Positions 1 through 5,802 of a stretch of 6,702 nt of DNA are shown here, one piece after another (position 1 is the stretch's first letter; each line of letters opens with the position of its first letter). The stretch is from assembly GCA_964575715.1 (NCBI GenBank), contig CAZNSG010000086.1:1-6702 (forward strand). Reading direction: 5' to 3'. A program made the position numbers and the translations under genes. The notes under the pieces were generated by a model. It searched no databases and was not told the DNA's origin. It saw only the letters and a list, made by a program, of their open reading frames with translations. This DNA comes from PNAI01 sp964575715 (GTDB taxonomy: Bacteria > Pseudomonadota > Alphaproteobacteria > Rhizobiales > Xanthobacteraceae).

Positions 1-86
1 CGGCAGTCTTGCGGTGCAGACGCGCGAAGGGCACGCTAGGGACATCTGATCCGGCACACTTTGAGACCGCCGGTAGGATAAAAGCG

Positions 87-93
87 AAGGAGG
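87..93 (+). promoter_or_regulatory. Shine-Dalgarno site of the GYD-family gene
   Basis: AAGGAGG lies 7 bases before the ATG at 101. It is a perfect anti-16S match with optimal spacing, which fixes the start of the small gene and argues that it is really translated. I could not find a convincing -35/-10 pair in bases 1-86, so the promoter is either not of the sigma-70 consensus type or lies left of the window. Confidence 0.85.
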
Positions 94-100
94 AAGACCG

Positions 101-433
101 ATGCCTTTCTACCTGACTCGGTTCAGTTACACGCCAGAAACATGGGCGAAGCTCATCAAGAACCCAGAGGATCGACGCGAGGCTGCGCGTTCGTACATCG
201 AGTCGGTGGGTGGAAAGCTGCACGGCTTCTGGTACGCCTTCGGCGAGCATGACGGCTGGAATCTGTGGGAGGCACCGAACAATGTGTCGATGTCAGCCGT
301 GGTGCTTGCTATCAGTGCAGGAGGCGCGCTCAGCTCGTGCGAGACCACCGTCCTGCTCAGCGTTGAGGAGCTGATGGAAGCCCTCAGAAAGGCAAAATCG
401 GTCCAGTATCGCCCACCTGGAGATAAAAGTTAG
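101..433 (+). CDS. GYD-domain protein, function unknown
   Basis: This small soluble protein of 110 residues has no signal peptide or membrane segment. It matches the GYD family (ferredoxin-like small alpha/beta proteins common in rhizobia) along its whole length. It opens with a beta strand (MPFYLTRFSYTPE). A helix follows, with the family-typical DRREAARSYIESVGGKL at residues 24-40, then FWYAFGEHD at 43-51, EAPNN at 57-61, a helix rich in Ala/Ser at 63-75, and a terminal LLSVEELMEALRKA at 85-98. From memory the family usually reads G-x-Y-D at the position that is G-E-H-D here (residues 48-51), so the tyrosine appears to be replaced by histidine. The ATG start is supported by AAGGAGG 7 bases upstream, and the stop is TAG. 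The biochemical role of the family is not established. The gene runs towards the hyf-like operon and shows no functional link to it. Family assignment is by eye. Confidence 0.82.
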   Translation: MPFYLTRFSYTPETWAKLIKNPEDRREAARSYIESVGGKLHGFWYAFGEHDGWNLWEAPNNVSMSAVVLAISAGGALSSCETTVLLSVEELMEALRKAKSVQYRPPGDKS

Positions 434-627
434 GCCCTGGCGCCGTTCCCGATTCTGTCGCTCTCGGAGGGTAAGCCGACGTACTGCGGACATCGCTGAA
501 TCGTCAAAACTGACCCGGAGCTGACCTTCGTCAACTGTGACAACACAACGCCAAGACTGTGTTGCAAAAATCGGCACAGCGCTATCTTGGATACATTCGC
601 GGCGTTGGCTCGGCGGAACTGCGCTGA
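434..627. other. Convergent intergenic gap, no gene seen
   Basis: This is 194 bases between the stop of the GYD gene and the stop of hyfI, which converge here. I see no open frame with a plausible start, ribosome site and protein-like composition. Open frames crossing the gap on either strand have low-complexity Arg/Ser-rich translations. No GC-rich hairpin followed by a T-tract is evident on either strand. The only T-tract of note, read on the minus strand at 570-566, has no convincing stem before it. The gap does contain an imperfect 14-base direct repeat (TCGTCAAAACTGAC at 501-514 and TCGTCAACTGTGAC at 528-541) and a short inverted repeat at 541-564. The stretch ACTGTGTTGCAAAAATC at 556-572 resembles the ends of some insertion sequences. 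The gap may therefore be repeat or IS debris, but this is not proven. Confidence 0.5.
541..564. repeat. Short inverted repeat (7-bp stem, 10-base loop)
   Basis: CAACACA at 541-547 pairs exactly with TGTGTTG at 558-564 across a 10-base loop. The stem is only 3 GC of 7 bp, and no U-run follows on either strand, so it is a poor intrinsic terminator. It could be a protein-binding site, a remnant of a mobile-element end (TGTGTTGCAAAAATC continues to 572), or chance. Confidence 0.4.
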
Positions 628-1188
628 TCACGGACCGCGATCGCGTTTTCCAGTGCGCGGCAACGAACTGCTTGCGGTTGCCTTATCCATCAGTGCGATG
701 AGCCCCTTGAGCAGATCGATCGGTTGCGGCGGGCAGCCCTTGATGTGCAGATCGACCGGGACAACCTTCTCGACCGCGCCGACGGTGGCGTAGCTCTCGG
801 CGAATACGCCGCAACCGCAGGCACAATCGCCCACCGCCACCACCCATTTGGGGGCGGGCGTCGCCGCATAGGTGCGCTCAAGCGCAACTTTCATGTTGTG
901 CGTGACCGGTCCGGTTACGAGCAGCACGTCGGCGTGACGCGGCGAGGCGGCAAATTTGATGCCGAAACGCTCGACGTCATAGATCGCATTGTTGAGCGCA
1001 TGGATTTCCAACTCGCAGCCGTTGCAGGAGCCGGCATCGACCTCGCGGATCACAATCGAGCGGCCGAACAATCTGCGCGCCCGCGCCTCAAGTGCACTGC
1101 CAAGCTCGGCGAGCGCGGCCTGCTCCGGTGCCGGTGGGTCGATCGTCACCGGGCGGGCGAACAGCGTGCGGAGAAGCAGCGTGCGCAT
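628..1188 (-). CDS. hyfI: Hyf/Ehr complex Fe-S small subunit (NuoB/HyfI-like)
   Basis: This is the small electron-transfer subunit of the peripheral arm. It is expected to hold one [4Fe-4S] cluster equivalent to N2 of complex I or the proximal cluster of NiFe hydrogenases, and to pack against HyfG. It has 186 residues, in the usual range for the family. Cluster ligands visible are C55 and C58 in SCNGCELE (hydrogenase-type CxxC, not the adjacent Cys pair of NuoB), C122 in GDC, and C152 in GCPPQP. Two extra cysteines, C124 and C126, sit in the same loop (GDCACGCGVF). The N-terminal ~40 residues hold an amphipathic/linker segment. The last ~18 residues (from 169) are Ser/Arg/Lys-rich and probably disordered. 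ATG 1188-1186 directly follows the TAG of hyfG (TAGATG), with no strong ribosome site nearby, so translation is probably coupled to hyfG. It is the last gene of the operon; the stop is TGA. The assignment to the NuoB/HyfI superfamily is secure; the substrate is not. Confidence 0.93.
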   Translation of the reverse strand: MRTLLLRTLFARPVTIDPPAPEQAALAELGSALEARARRLFGRSIVIREVDAGSCNGCELEIHALNNAIYDVERFGIKFAASPRHADVLLVTGPVTHNMKVALERTYAATPAPKWVVAVGDCACGCGVFAESYATVGAVEKVVPVDLHIKGCPPQPIDLLKGLIALMDKATASSSLPRTGKRDRGP

Positions 1189-2709
1189 CTAGAGATCGTG
1201 CCCCGAATACGAACAGTTGAATGACTTGTTGCAGAGCGGAAAGTCGGCAACGATATTGCCCTCGATCGCAGCTTCCAGCAGCGGCCACTGAAAGTGAGAA
1301 GGATCGCGGGCATGACAACGCGCCACGCGTCCCGCGGCATCGAGGCGAACCCAAACCAGCACATCGCCGCGGAAAGATTCCGTCATGGCGATTCCTTCGC
1401 GGGGCCCGGAATCGGTTGGAAGCGGCGCATGAACAGGTCCGGCGGGAAGGCTCGCAAGCCAGGTCTTCAGCAGCCGAAAGCTTTGCTCCACCTCGCGAAT
1501 GCGCACCCATACGCGCGCGTCGACATCGCCGGCCGCGAACAGCGGCACGTCAAACGCTGCTCCCGCATAGGGCGGATAGGCAAGATCGCGGCGGCAATCG
1601 AAATTGCGGCCAGATGCACGACCAACGAATCCTCCTGCCGCCCATTGCTTGACCAGCTCGCGGCCGACGATACCGGTGGTGCAGGTGCGGTCCTGCAGCG
1701 AAGGCGTGTCATCATAAAGCCGCACGATCTCGGCGAATGGCCGCTCGATTTCCTCGATCATCAATTGGATGCCGTGTGCACCGCCCGGCCTAATGTCCTG
1801 GACAAGCCCGCCAGGCACAATGGCGTCCATCATCAACCGATGCCCAAAGGCGCGATCGGCCGCCGCGAGCACCTTCTCGCGGAAGATGCCACAATGGGCG
1901 TGAATGAGAACGAAGGAGGCGTCGTTGCAGATGGCGCCAATGTCGCCGAAATGATTGGCGATGCGTTCAAGCTCGGCCATGATTCCGCGCAAGGCTTGCG
2001 CGCGCGCTGGCGCCTCAACGCCGAGCGCGGCCTCAACCGCACGGGCAAATGCGAAGCTGTAAGCAACCGTCGAATCTCCAGAGACGCGGGCCACCACACG
2101 CGCCGCGCGCGCGAGGTCCACATCGGTGAGCAGACCATCGATGCCCTTGTGGACATAGCCGAGCCGCTGTTCGAGCCGCGCCACCGTTTCACCATTGGCG
2201 GTGAACCGAAAATGACCGGGCTCGATGATGCCGGCGTGGACCGGACCGACGGGGATCTGGTGCAAGCCTTCGCCAACTACGGGAAGAAAATCATAAGCGG
2301 CGGGATTGCGCCGCGCCGCCGGCTCTTGGTCTCCCAGCGGCGCACGCATTTCCCATGCGCCGTGATCGAGCCACGGCCGTTGATCGGAGATTCCGAGCGG
2401 CGTGAAGCCGTAGAGATCGTGCAACGCGCGTTCAAGCCGCAGCGCCGGCGGGTGATGGCGCCCGATGGAGGGAAACTCGGCATTCTGGACGCGAACCGAC
2501 ACAACGCATGGATGGGGGAGATCGGTGGTGCGCAGCGCGAGGTGCACGGCGTCCGCATCACCCCACAGCGCGAGCAGGTCGTTGCCCTCGGCGCCCAAGC
2601 CCTGCCCGATCGCATTCCAGGTGTCGGGATCGACCTCATAGCGCGGCCATGGCTTGTGGCGAGCTACCGGCCGAAGCGTTGCGAGCATATTGGCGATGCG
2701 ACCCGTCAT
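1189..2709 (-). CDS. hyfG: Hyf/Ehr large subunit, NuoC-NuoD fusion lacking NiFe ligands
   Basis: This protein of 506 residues has the fused architecture of HycE/HyfG. Residues ~20-125 are a NuoC (30 kDa) domain, with the signature ERALHDLYGFTPLG at 93-106. Residues ~150-506 are a NuoD/hydrogenase large-subunit domain, opening with GPVHAGIIEPGHFRF (155-169) and YVHKGI (185-190). The site where hydrogenases have R-V-C-G-I-C reads R-V-S-G-D-S (208-213), so both cysteines are serines. The C-terminal DPCxxC is also degenerate: the last residues are SFNCSYSGHDL (496-506), with C499 in the place of Pro and S500/G503 at the two ligand places by my ungapped alignment. There is no extension past this motif, so there is nothing for a maturation protease to remove. 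A NiFe centre is therefore not expected. The start chosen is ATG 2709, 5 bases after the hyfF TAA; it has only a weak GGGT-type ribosome site. An in-frame ATG at 2688 is the alternative. An upstream in-frame start at 2793 would lie inside hyfF and gives an atypical N-terminus. The stop is TAG. 'Hydrogenase' or 'NADH dehydrogenase' labels would be homology-only. Confidence 0.93.
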   Translation of the reverse strand: MTGRIANMLATLRPVARHKPWPRYEVDPDTWNAIGQGLGAEGNDLLALWGDADAVHLALRTTDLPHPCVVSVRVQNAEFPSIGRHHPPALRLERALHDLYGFTPLGISDQRPWLDHGAWEMRAPLGDQEPAARRNPAAYDFLPVVGEGLHQIPVGPVHAGIIEPGHFRFTANGETVARLEQRLGYVHKGIDGLLTDVDLARAARVVARVSGDSTVAYSFAFARAVEAALGVEAPARAQALRGIMAELERIANHFGDIGAICNDASFVLIHAHCGIFREKVLAAADRAFGHRLMMDAIVPGGLVQDIRPGGAHGIQLMIEEIERPFAEIVRLYDDTPSLQDRTCTTGIVGRELVKQWAAGGFVGRASGRNFDCRRDLAYPPYAGAAFDVPLFAAGDVDARVWVRIREVEQSFRLLKTWLASLPAGPVHAPLPTDSGPREGIAMTESFRGDVLVWVRLDAAGRVARCHARDPSHFQWPLLEAAIEGNIVADFPLCNKSFNCSYSGHDL

Positions 2710-2714
2710 TGTCG

Positions 2715-4166
2715 TTACCCGAGCTGCGCGGCTACGACACGAAACCAGCGCACCACCGGCTCGGGCAACCAGAACCCCGCAACCAGCACGCACGCCATAT
2801 GTATATAAAGTGGAATATAGGACGCCTTGACCTTGCCGACCGGTCCGCTCGCCTCACCGAATAGCAGGTCCTGCATGCGCAGTATGAGCGCGCCAAAGGC
2901 AACGAGCAGGCCAAAGACAAGGATGACGGCGAGTAAGGGCTGGCGCGCGAAGCTCGACGACACCATCATGAATTCGCTTGTAAACAGGCCAAATGGCGGC
3001 AGCCCTGCGATGGCGATGACGCCGAGCCCTAAGCCCACCGCGAGCACCGGATGCGTTTCGGAGAGCCCGCGAATGTCGACAATGCGTTGCGTGCCCTTCA
3101 CCTGCGCAATGTGGCCGACCGCGAAGAAGATCGCGGACTTGGTCAGCGAATGCATGGTCATATGGAGAAGCCCCGCAAAGTTCGCGATTGGTCCGCCCAT
3201 GCCAAATGCAAACGTCATGATGCCCATGTGCTCGATTGAGGAATAGGCGAACAGCCGTTTGATGTCGCGGCGCCGGTAGAGCATGAAGGCCGCGAACACA
3301 AGGCTGATGAGGCCAAGGGCCATCATGATGGACCCTATGTCGATAGTCGAGGGATTGGCCGCGAGCAGCATCTTAAAGCGCAAAAGCGCATAGAGCGCGA
3401 CGTTGAGGAGGAGGCCCGAGAGCACCGCCGAGATCGGCGTCGGACCCTCGGCGTGCGCGTCCGGCAGCCAGGCGTGAAACGGCGCCAGCCCAATTTTGGT
3501 GCCGTAGCCGACAAGGAGAAATACAAAGGCGAGCGAGAGCAGTTTCGGATCCATCTTGCTGGAATTCTGCACCATCAGGTCCCAGGCCATCGCTGGCAGA
3601 CCCTCGCCGAGCACATCCTGCGATACGAGATAAACCAGAATAGTGCCAAAAAAAGCGAGCGCGATACCGACCGAGCCTAGAATGAAATATTTCCACGCCG
3701 CCTCGACCGCCTCCGGCGTGCGGTAGATTCCCACCATCATGACGGTGGAAAGCGTTGCGACCTCGACGCCGACCCAGAGCAGGCCGATATTGTTGGCGAT
3801 GAGCGCCACATTCATCGCACCGATCATCGCCTGGTAAAGCGCGTGGTAAAAGCGCAGCATGACCGGTGTTAGGCGGCCAATTTCAATTTCGTGGCCGATG
3901 TAGGTCGCGCTGAAGATCGAGGTGGTGAACGCGACGAACGTGGTGAGTGTTATGAGATAAATGTTGAAATCATCGACAATCAGAATATCGCTGCGAACGC
4001 GCTCGGCGAACAGAAGCAACACGCCGGCTCCGAACGTGAGACCGGCGGCGAGCACGTTGAGCGCGGCGCCGATGCGGTAATTCGGCACGAACAGCAAAAT
4101 TAAGACTGCCGCGGCTGGAATCCAAAGTATGGCCTCAGCCGGTGCGATGGGCAGAGCGCCGATCAA
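2715..4166 (-). CDS. hyfF: Hyf/Ehr antiporter-like membrane subunit (HyfF, NuoN/M-type)
   Basis: This integral membrane protein of 483 residues has about 14 hydrophobic segments. It belongs to the family of Mrp-antiporter-like subunits that move protons (or Na+) in complex I and group-4 hydrogenases. Typical pump residues are present: E135 in LLWVGVE (TM5), K159 in EAAWKYF (TM7), K224 in YGTKIGLAPFHAWLPDAH (the family signature before TM8, 221-238), H336/H339 and K343 in LLHMTMHSLTKSAIFF (TM12 region). IAGLPPFGLFTSEF at 385-398 is another family hallmark. The start is TTG at 4166. It has GGGGAG 7 bases upstream, and its first four bases overlap the hyfE stop (TTGA). No ATG occurs in frame before codon 103, which would delete three TM segments, so TTG is strongly preferred. 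The stop is TAA, 5 bases before hyfG. The length fits HyfF. It lacks the long C-terminal lateral helix of NuoL. I am sure of the family; ion specificity cannot be read from the sequence. Confidence 0.93.
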   Translation of the reverse strand: MIGALPIAPAEAILWIPAAAVLILLFVPNYRIGAALNVLAAGLTFGAGVLLLFAERVRSDILIVDDFNIYLITLTTFVAFTTSIFSATYIGHEIEIGRLTPVMLRFYHALYQAMIGAMNVALIANNIGLLWVGVEVATLSTVMMVGIYRTPEAVEAAWKYFILGSVGIALAFFGTILVYLVSQDVLGEGLPAMAWDLMVQNSSKMDPKLLSLAFVFLLVGYGTKIGLAPFHAWLPDAHAEGPTPISAVLSGLLLNVALYALLRFKMLLAANPSTIDIGSIMMALGLISLVFAAFMLYRRRDIKRLFAYSSIEHMGIMTFAFGMGGPIANFAGLLHMTMHSLTKSAIFFAVGHIAQVKGTQRIVDIRGLSETHPVLAVGLGLGVIAIAGLPPFGLFTSEFMMVSSSFARQPLLAVILVFGLLVAFGALILRMQDLLFGEASGPVGKVKASYIPLYIHMACVLVAGFWLPEPVVRWFRVVAAQLG

Positions 4167-4834
4167 TGATGGTCTCCCCGTTCGCCGCGGAAGCGATCGA
4201 GTGCGCTCACGTCCACGGTATCGAAGCGTTCACGGATGCGGAACACGAATACGCCAAACACGATGAAGGCGATCAGGATCGAGAAAGCGACGGAGAACTC
4301 GACGACCAGCGGCATGCCCTTGGCGCCGCTCGCGGCCAGTACCAGGCCGTTTTCGAGCGACATGAAGCCAACGACTTGGGTGACCGCGTTGCGCCGCGTG
4401 ATCATCATCAGAAGGCCGAGCAGGATAACGGCGAGCGCAAAGGCGAGGTCCTCGCGCACCAGCACACTTACGTTCTGGCCGACCGGCATGACCAGCAGGA
4501 TGGAGAGCGCGACAAGTCCAAGGCCAGTAAGCATCGTCGGCCCCGCCCCGATCACCTGCTCGATTTCGCGATGGATGCCGAGGCGGCGGACGATCCGGTG
4601 CAGTGCGGTTGGGATGATGATGCCCTTGACGATGAATGCAATGCCTGCGGTCACCAGCAGATGCGGCGCGTCCTGGATGAACGCCTGCCAAGCGACCGAG
4701 AGCGACAACACCACAGCCTGCAAAGCGAAGACGTTGAGCGTCGCAGTGATCCGATCCTGGTAGAGCAGAATGAAACTGAGCACCAACATGCCACCGGCGA
4801 GCAAATGCGCGATGTCGAAATAAAGCGAGGGCAT
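4163..4834 (-). CDS. hyfE: Hyf/Ehr membrane subunit, hydrogenase-4 component E (NuoK-like)
   Basis: This small integral membrane protein of 223 residues has about 6-7 hydrophobic segments, roughly at 8-25, 34-50, 58-78, 103-120, 129-146, 152-170 and 178-198. The C-terminal half resembles NuoK: QVVGFMSLENGLVLAA (153-168) carries a buried Glu (E161) at the place of the conserved NuoK glutamate. A second charged residue, K70, lies in the membrane segment AFIVKGIIIP (66-75). Such buried charges form part of the proton path linking the quinone/hydrogenase end to the antiporter subunits in related complexes. The start is the ATG at 4834, which shares its A with the TGA of hyfC (TGATG) and has GGAG 6 bases upstream. 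The same frame stays open far upstream within hyfC, but that extension is Arg/His-rich with no family match and should be excluded. A short charged tail (RERFDTVDVSALDRFRGERGDHH) is split here as RERFDTVDVS and ALDRFRGERGDHH and lies on the cytoplasmic side. The length is near the E. coli HyfE value of 216 residues. Confidence 0.92.
   Translation of the reverse strand: MPSLYFDIAHLLAGGMLVLSFILLYQDRITATLNVFALQAVVLSLSVAWQAFIQDAPHLLVTAGIAFIVKGIIIPTALHRIVRRLGIHREIEQVIGAGPTMLTGLGLVALSILLVMPVGQNVSVLVREDLAFALAVILLGLLMMITRRNAVTQVVGFMSLENGLVLAASGAKGMPLVVEFSVAFSILIAFIVFGVFVFRIRERFDTVDVSALDRFRGERGDHH
4164..4179 (-). promoter_or_regulatory. Shine-Dalgarno site and TTG start of hyfF
   Basis: Read on the minus strand, GGGGAG (4179-4174) is followed by 7 bases and then TTG (4166-4164). 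This is what decides the unusual TTG start for hyfF, and it lies inside the 3' end of hyfE. The TTG overlaps the hyfE TGA as TTGA, a coupling arrangement in which a terminating ribosome can restart. Confidence 0.75.
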
Positions 4835-4844
4835 CAGAAGCTCC
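4832..4844 (-). promoter_or_regulatory. Shine-Dalgarno site and start of hyfE
   Basis: GGAG (4844-4841) lies 6 bases before ATG 4834-4832 on the minus strand. The ATG shares one base with the hyfC stop (TGATG). This supports the short hyfE form rather than a longer reading of the same open frame. Confidence 0.7.
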
Positions 4845-5802
4845 GCGATACGAACAAGAGGAATACCGAAAGCGCTGCGGCAGCGAATGCGCCACCGAGA
4901 AAGATCGGGTAGCGGAACACCCGCATCTTGGCGATCATGACTTCGCCGATTGGCAAAAGAGTCGCTAGCACCAGAAGCTTCGCGAGATATGTGCCTATCC
5001 CCATGGCAAGCGCACCGAAGCCGTGGTCCGTTGTCGCCATGCCGAAAGGAAAAAATAGGCACGAGAGCAATGAGAAATAAAGCACGAGCTTGAGGGCAGC
5101 CGCTGCTTCGATCATCGCCAGGTGCCGGCCGGAATATTCCAGCACCATCGCCTCGTGCACCATGGTGAGCTCGAGATGCGTCGCCGGATTGTCGATCGGA
5201 ATACGCGCGTTCTCGGCGAGGGCGACGAAAACAAAGGCAAACAGCGATAGGCCCAGCGATACACGCAAGCCCACCTGCCCATTGATGAAATGCTCGGCAA
5301 TGCTCGAAAGCTGCGTGGTGCCGGCGATGAGCGCTACCGAGAAGACGATGAGCAGCATCGCCGGCTCGGCAAGCGAGGCGATCATCATCTCGCGCGAGGA
5401 GCCGATGCCGCCGAATGAAGTGCCGACATCCATGCCGGCAAGCGCGAGCGCAAACCGCCCGGTCGCAAGCAACGCAACAAGTGCAATGATATCGGCTGAC
5501 CAAGAAAACATCAGACCGGTGGCGAAGGTCGGCACCAATGCCGCGGCAACCCAAGTCACCGCAAATACACAATATGGCGCCGTGCGATAGAGCCAGGAGG
5601 CGTTGTGCGCCAGCACGGCTTCCTTATGCATCAGTTTCCAGAGATCGAGGTATGGTTGAATAATTGGCGGCCCGATCCGCCGCAACATGCGCGCCTTGAC
5701 CTTGCGCGTGACGCCGAGGATAAGCGGCGCCACCGCCAGTACCAGAAACATCTGCACCGCCTGCGCGGCAAGATTTGCAATAAAATTGAAAATCAGCGCC
5801 AT
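4834..5802 (-). CDS. hyfC: Hyf/Ehr membrane connector subunit (HyfC, NuoH-type)
   Basis: This integral membrane protein of 322 residues has about 8 hydrophobic segments. It belongs to the NuoH/HycD/HyfC family, which anchors the peripheral arm to the membrane and, in complex I, forms part of the quinone chamber. Family blocks seen are VKARMLRRIGPPIIQPYLD (35-53), the cytosolic loop joining TM1 and TM2; SSREMMIASLAEPAML (135-150); and AENARIPIDNPATH (196-209) followed by LELTMVHEAMVLEYSG (210-225). The second and third of these are the acidic/Arg-rich loops facing the NuoB/NuoD subunits. The IDNPATHLELTM reading is the hydrogenase-4 form rather than the 'FDLPEAEAEL' form of NuoH, which places it on the Hyf/Ehr side. 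The ATG at 5802 lies within the end of hyfB (10-base overlap) and has only a weak GGTGG-like site, so translation is probably coupled to hyfB. The stop is TGA, shared with the hyfE ATG. The length is normal for the family. Confidence 0.94.
   Translation of the reverse strand: MALIFNFIANLAAQAVQMFLVLAVAPLILGVTRKVKARMLRRIGPPIIQPYLDLWKLMHKEAVLAHNASWLYRTAPYCVFAVTWVAAALVPTFATGLMFSWSADIIALVALLATGRFALALAGMDVGTSFGGIGSSREMMIASLAEPAMLLIVFSVALIAGTTQLSSIAEHFINGQVGLRVSLGLSLFAFVFVALAENARIPIDNPATHLELTMVHEAMVLEYSGRHLAMIEAAAALKLVLYFSLLSCLFFPFGMATTDHGFGALAMGIGTYLAKLLVLATLLPIGEVMIAKMRVFRYPIFLGGAFAAAALSVFLLFVSRSF

Noticed and set aside
541..572. Intrinsic terminator for either convergent gene
   Set aside because: The stem is only 7 bp and AT-rich, the loop is 10 bases, and no U-run follows on either strand.
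293..631. Minus-strand open frame of 112 codons across the intergenic gap
   Set aside because: It runs antisense into the GYD gene, has low-complexity Arg/Ser content and lacks a ribosome site. It is possibly a pseudo-coding trace of a repeat but not a supportable gene.
2710..2793. Longer HyfG starting at 2793
   Set aside because: It would overlap hyfF by 79 bases, and the added residues are an out-of-frame reading of the hyfF 3' end with no family match.
1294..2808. A 504-codon open frame on the plus strand lying opposite hyfG
   Set aside because: It is the antisense shadow of a high-GC gene. The translation is rich in Arg/His/Ala without family features, it has no ribosome site of note, and the opposite strand encodes a clear NuoC-NuoD fusion across the same bases.
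4142..4912. Plus-strand 256-codon open frame opposite hyfE
   Set aside because: Its composition is dominated by Asp/His/Glu/Arg from reading the membrane-protein codons in reverse. It is a shadow of hyfE.
4835..5572. N-terminal extension of the hyfE frame far into hyfC, giving a 469-residue reading
   Set aside because: The added part is Arg/His/Cys-rich and does not resemble a membrane subunit. hyfC is unmistakable in the other frame, and hyfE has a good ribosome site and ATG at 4834.
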